In this document: positions 4,628 to 6,167 of the stretch, in pieces
Layout: each line of letters begins with the position of its first letter
How positions within the stretch are numbered: position 1 is the first letter of the stretch
DNA from: Anaerolineae bacterium
GTDB lineage: Bacteria; Chloroflexota; Anaerolineae; 4572-78; J111
Length of the DNA stretch: 6,167 bases
NCBI GenBank assembly: GCA_020433835.1
Contig: JAGRBY010000440.1
Span: 1 to 6,167, forward strand
Direction: 5' to 3'
Position numbers and translations under genes: made by a program
Notes under the pieces: model-generated
Told to the model about the DNA's origin: nothing
Databases searched by the model: none
What the model saw: only the letters and a program-made list of their open reading frames with translations

Positions 4628-5773
4628 ATGATAAAAAATATTTCTACGATAACCTTAGGGTTCGTGGTAGCTGTCGCCTTAGCTTTAACTTTGGCGGTTC
4701 AAGCCAGCCACGCGCAAGAATCAAGCCCGGTTGTAAACTTTACGCTTGTAAATTATATTGGTCAGGAGTTATTTCTTGATCTTGATGATGTTACGTACAC
4801 GGTGCCTGGTACAGATACCGCTCCCGAAGGTGGGATGCTGACGCTACAACTCAATACCGGCGAGCATAAATTTGCCGCCAATGTACCAGGTATCCTGGGT
4901 GAGGCCGGTGAGTTTACACTGGCTCCCGGACAAGCCCTTTTCAAGGCCGCGCGTCTTGATCAAACGCCTCCCTCTATTGGCCCTGATGGTACTTTGCTGG
5001 CCAAACCTAAAGATATTGTTGATGTTTTTGATTTTGACCCCAACGCGCAACCGGCTGCCGAAACGCCGCTGGTCGATACCTGGCAGCCTGCCGCTGCTGC
5101 CGACGGACAGGCCAGCCTGGTCTGGGTTAATTATATCGGCGATGAGTTGACGGTCGATCTCAACGGCCAACTCTACAAGGTGGCTCCCGGCACCGGCGAT
5201 AATCCCAGCCGCTTGCAGATCGATGTCGCGCCGGGGTATTATACCTATACCGCCAGCGTTCCCGGCGGTAGCATCAACCATGAAGTTACTTTGGTAGCCG
5301 GACAGGTCATCGGCCTGAGTTTAACCGGTACGCGGGAAGAGCGTGTCTACGATGTCGGCGAAAAGTACGACTATCTGTTAGGCATCGATATGCAGGTATC
5401 GCAGGAAGATTTAACGGCGCAAACGATGTCTGTTACTGAAGAGCCGGCTGCCGCGCCAACTGATGAGACGGTATCGACGGTACCGGCAGAGGCTTCTGAG
5501 CCGGCAGTGACGGAGTCACCTGCCACAGCCGAAGGACTTTTGGTTAAGAACTATGCCGGTGAAACGTTAACCTTTACTATTAACGAGCAGACGTATACCA
5601 TTCCGAATAATGATCAACTCACCATCGATTTGCCGGCAGGTAGCTACAACTTTACCGCCAGCCGTCCTTTTGTAGCAACGACTGGAACCGTGAATTTACA
5701 GCCTGATCAGGGCATTGAACTCAGTGTAGCCATCAACATCGCCGGTGATGTTATGAGTGTCTATCAAAACTAA
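4628..5773 (+). CDS. Secreted protein of three repeated ~70-residue beta-rich modules, family not recognised
   Basis: This 381-residue protein has a signal peptide at 1-29: a hydrophobic core around 8-25, then QASHA before QE, a fair signal-peptidase I site. The rest is three copies of one module, at about 35-110, 162-234 and 302-368. Each starts with an NYxG motif (NYIG 42-45, NYIG 168-171, NYAG 308-311). Next comes a short strand pattern (ELFLDL, ELTVDL, TLTFTI), a conserved Tyr (57, 183, 323) followed by xVP/VAP/IP, and a strand leading to an N/A/A-x-G turn (TGEHKFAA, PGYYTYTA, AGSYNFTA). A final strand ends in (A/V)GQ or PDQG plus hydrophobics. The linkers are Ala/Pro/Glu/Thr-rich, the second (about 258-301) especially so. 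There are no cysteines and no obvious enzyme motif. The pattern resembles small beta-sandwich domains (PEGA-like or DUF4397-like), which I cannot confirm. A structural or binding role at the cell surface is likely. A stem-loop terminator follows 15 nt after the stop. Confidence 0.85.
   Translation: MIKNISTITLGFVVAVALALTLAVQASHAQESSPVVNFTLVNYIGQELFLDLDDVTYTVPGTDTAPEGGMLTLQLNTGEHKFAANVPGILGEAGEFTLAPGQALFKAARLDQTPPSIGPDGTLLAKPKDIVDVFDFDPNAQPAAETPLVDTWQPAAAADGQASLVWVNYIGDELTVDLNGQLYKVAPGTGDNPSRLQIDVAPGYYTYTASVPGGSINHEVTLVAGQVIGLSLTGTREERVYDVGEKYDYLLGIDMQVSQEDLTAQTMSVTEEPAAAPTDETVSTVPAEASEPAVTESPATAEGLLVKNYAGETLTFTINEQTYTIPNNDQLTIDLPAGSYNFTASRPFVATTGTVNLQPDQGIELSVAINIAGDVMSVYQN
4730..5731 (+). repeat. 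Three diverged in-gene copies of the NYxG module
   Basis: At DNA level the copies span about 4730-4957, 5111-5329 and 5531-5731. Similarity is clear in protein (VNYIGQELFLDL against VNYIGDELTVDL; YTYTASVPG against YNFTASRP) but poor in nucleotides, so the duplication is old. Copies 1 and 2 share more than either does with copy 3 at the NYxG end. Copies 2 and 3 agree better at the GxYxFTAS turn. Confidence 0.75.
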
Positions 5774-5788
5774 TTAAAACAACCCGAT

Positions 5789-5849
5789 AAACCGGATGAT
5801 GGTTGCGTGATTGCCCCCCAAACGCGATTTTCATCCGGTTTTGTGTTAT
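5789..5849 (+). terminator. Rho-independent-type terminator with a long stem
   Basis: AAACCGGATGA (5789-5799) pairs perfectly with TCATCCGGTTT (5831-5841). After one U-U mismatch the pairing continues inward (5801-5808 with 5822-5829, including GU pairs) to a 13-nt loop with a run of six C. The hairpin is followed by a T-rich tail (TTTTGTGTT). It begins 15 nt after the stop of the triple-module gene and very likely ends that transcript. Confidence 0.75.
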
Positions 5850-5852
5850 AAT
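5844..5852 (+). promoter_or_regulatory. Perfect extended -10 (TGTTATAAT) within the terminator tail
   Basis: TG-N-TATAAT matches the extended -10 consensus fully, but its -35 region falls in the 3' half of the terminator stem and is not recognisable. If active, it would start transcription near 5859 and give a leader of more than 230 nt for the gene at 6092. Confidence 0.4.
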
Positions 5853-5895
5853 CAATAAAAAATTTTCTAACACTACCACTTTTACAGAAATTCGC

Positions 5896-5901
5896 TATAA
5901 T
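5896..5901 (+). promoter_or_regulatory. Second TATAAT box upstream of the last gene
   Basis: This is a perfect TATAAT hexamer in CGCTATAATATAAC. The -35 positions (about 5872-5879) do not match TTGACA at any normal spacing. It is an alternative or additional -10 for the gene at 6092, with a leader of about 185 nt. Confidence 0.35.
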
Positions 5902-6077
5902 ATAACAATCAGCTCAGAGACCACATTCTCAACTGCCTAATTTCCCCTTCCCAAAAGTGAACTTTAATAGTCAATCTGCTTGGCACTCGGTTCTCGTTGA
6001 CCCTATATGAACCTGACCTTTTTTGTGTATTTGTGCGTACACGGCTGAAAAAAACATCATAACGCCTAAAATCCTAG

Positions 6078-6083
6078 AGGAGG
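6078..6083 (+). promoter_or_regulatory. Full-strength Shine-Dalgarno AGGAGG
   Basis: AGGAGG lies 8 nt before ATG 6092, within GAGGAGGAA. It is the strongest ribosome site in the window. It fixes the start of the truncated gene and suggests a highly translated product. Confidence 0.85.
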
Positions 6084-6091
6084 AATTTTTT

Positions 6092-6167
6092 ATGTCTTTG
6101 ATGCAGCGGATCAAAAAGAACGCTAACGATTCGGATTCAAATACCCCTTCCGGTAAATCGCCCGTCC
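6092..6167 (+). CDS. N-terminus of an unidentified protein (partial)
   Basis: Twenty-five full codons are visible, beginning MSLMQRIKKN and continuing into a polar Ser/Asp/Asn/Pro-rich stretch. There is no signal peptide, so the product is probably cytosolic with a disordered N-terminal tail. The MSLxxRI-type start followed by a low-complexity tail recalls, from memory only, pilus/secretion ATPases (CpaF-type) of Chloroflexota. Twenty-five residues cannot establish this and the gene is left unnamed. Confidence 0.65.
   Translation, partial: MSLMQRIKKNANDSDSNTPSGKSPV

Larger units (their letters stand above)
5853..6091 (+). other. Long non-coding leader/spacer before the last gene
   Basis: About 240 nt with no convincing gene. 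It contains a 13-codon mini-frame at 6007-6048 without a Shine-Dalgarno, and a small inverted repeat GTGTA...TACAC (6025-6029 with 6038-6042) flanked by T and A runs. No riboswitch or known leader RNA is recognised. The final bases hold the strong ribosome binding site of the next gene. Confidence 0.5.

Noticed and set aside
4844..5281. A 145-codon minus strand frame inside the triple-module gene
   Set aside because: It is a mirror of the coding strand's codon pattern; no ribosome site, no motifs, and the + strand gene is strongly supported.
6007..6048. Thirteen-codon mini-frame (MNLTFFVYLCVHG) as a leader peptide
   Set aside because: No Shine-Dalgarno upstream, and no run of a single regulatory codon that would suggest attenuation.
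1..6167. A defence, mobile or CRISPR-like system
   Set aside because: No spaced direct repeats, transposase, integrase, nuclease-helicase or toxin-antitoxin signature was found. The EEP protein has membrane helices and an exported layout, unlike a defence effector.

Overview
The window looks like a piece of a chromosome from a Chloroflexota-type bacterium (Anaerolineae or a relative). This is an inference from protein style. One gene encodes a membrane-anchored protein with a LysM domain, a long Pro/Thr/Ser linker and a C-terminal lamin-tail-like (LTD) domain. Another encodes a secreted protein of repeated beta-rich modules. Coding DNA is of moderate GC, while the spacers are clearly AT-rich. 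No rRNA, tRNA, transposase, integrase, CRISPR array or phage gene is visible.

Layout: (1) The last 21 codons of an unidentified + strand gene end at 67, followed after 21 nt by a PIG-L/LmbE-type deacetylase (89-904). (2) Converging on it, a two-gene minus strand operon runs from 2809 down to 918: a membrane-anchored endonuclease/exonuclease/phosphatase (EEP) protein, then a Tat-exported calcineurin-like metallophosphoesterase. Both appear to act outside the cytoplasmic membrane. (3) A 337-nt AT-rich divergent spacer (2810-3146) holds a near-consensus sigma70-type promoter facing right. (4) To the right, on the + strand, are the LysM/LTD protein (3147-4133), a small single-cysteine glutaredoxin-like protein with a TTG start (4219-4563), and a signal-peptide protein made of three copies of a roughly 70-residue module (4628-5773). 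(5) A long stem-loop terminator (5789-5841) closes this set. (6) A 318-nt spacer with two TATAAT boxes leads to a very strong Shine-Dalgarno and the first 25 codons of another gene (6092 onward).

How the genes fit together: most products are predicted to act at the cell surface (LysM/LTD, triple-module protein, EEP and metallophosphoesterase), and the PIG-L enzyme may modify N-acetylated sugars. A cell-envelope neighbourhood is the simplest reading, but only the EEP/metallophosphoesterase pair has operon-like spacing strong enough to argue for joint function. I see no defence, toxin-antitoxin or mobile system. The most original element is the triple-module secreted protein, whose repeated motif I cannot assign to a named family.
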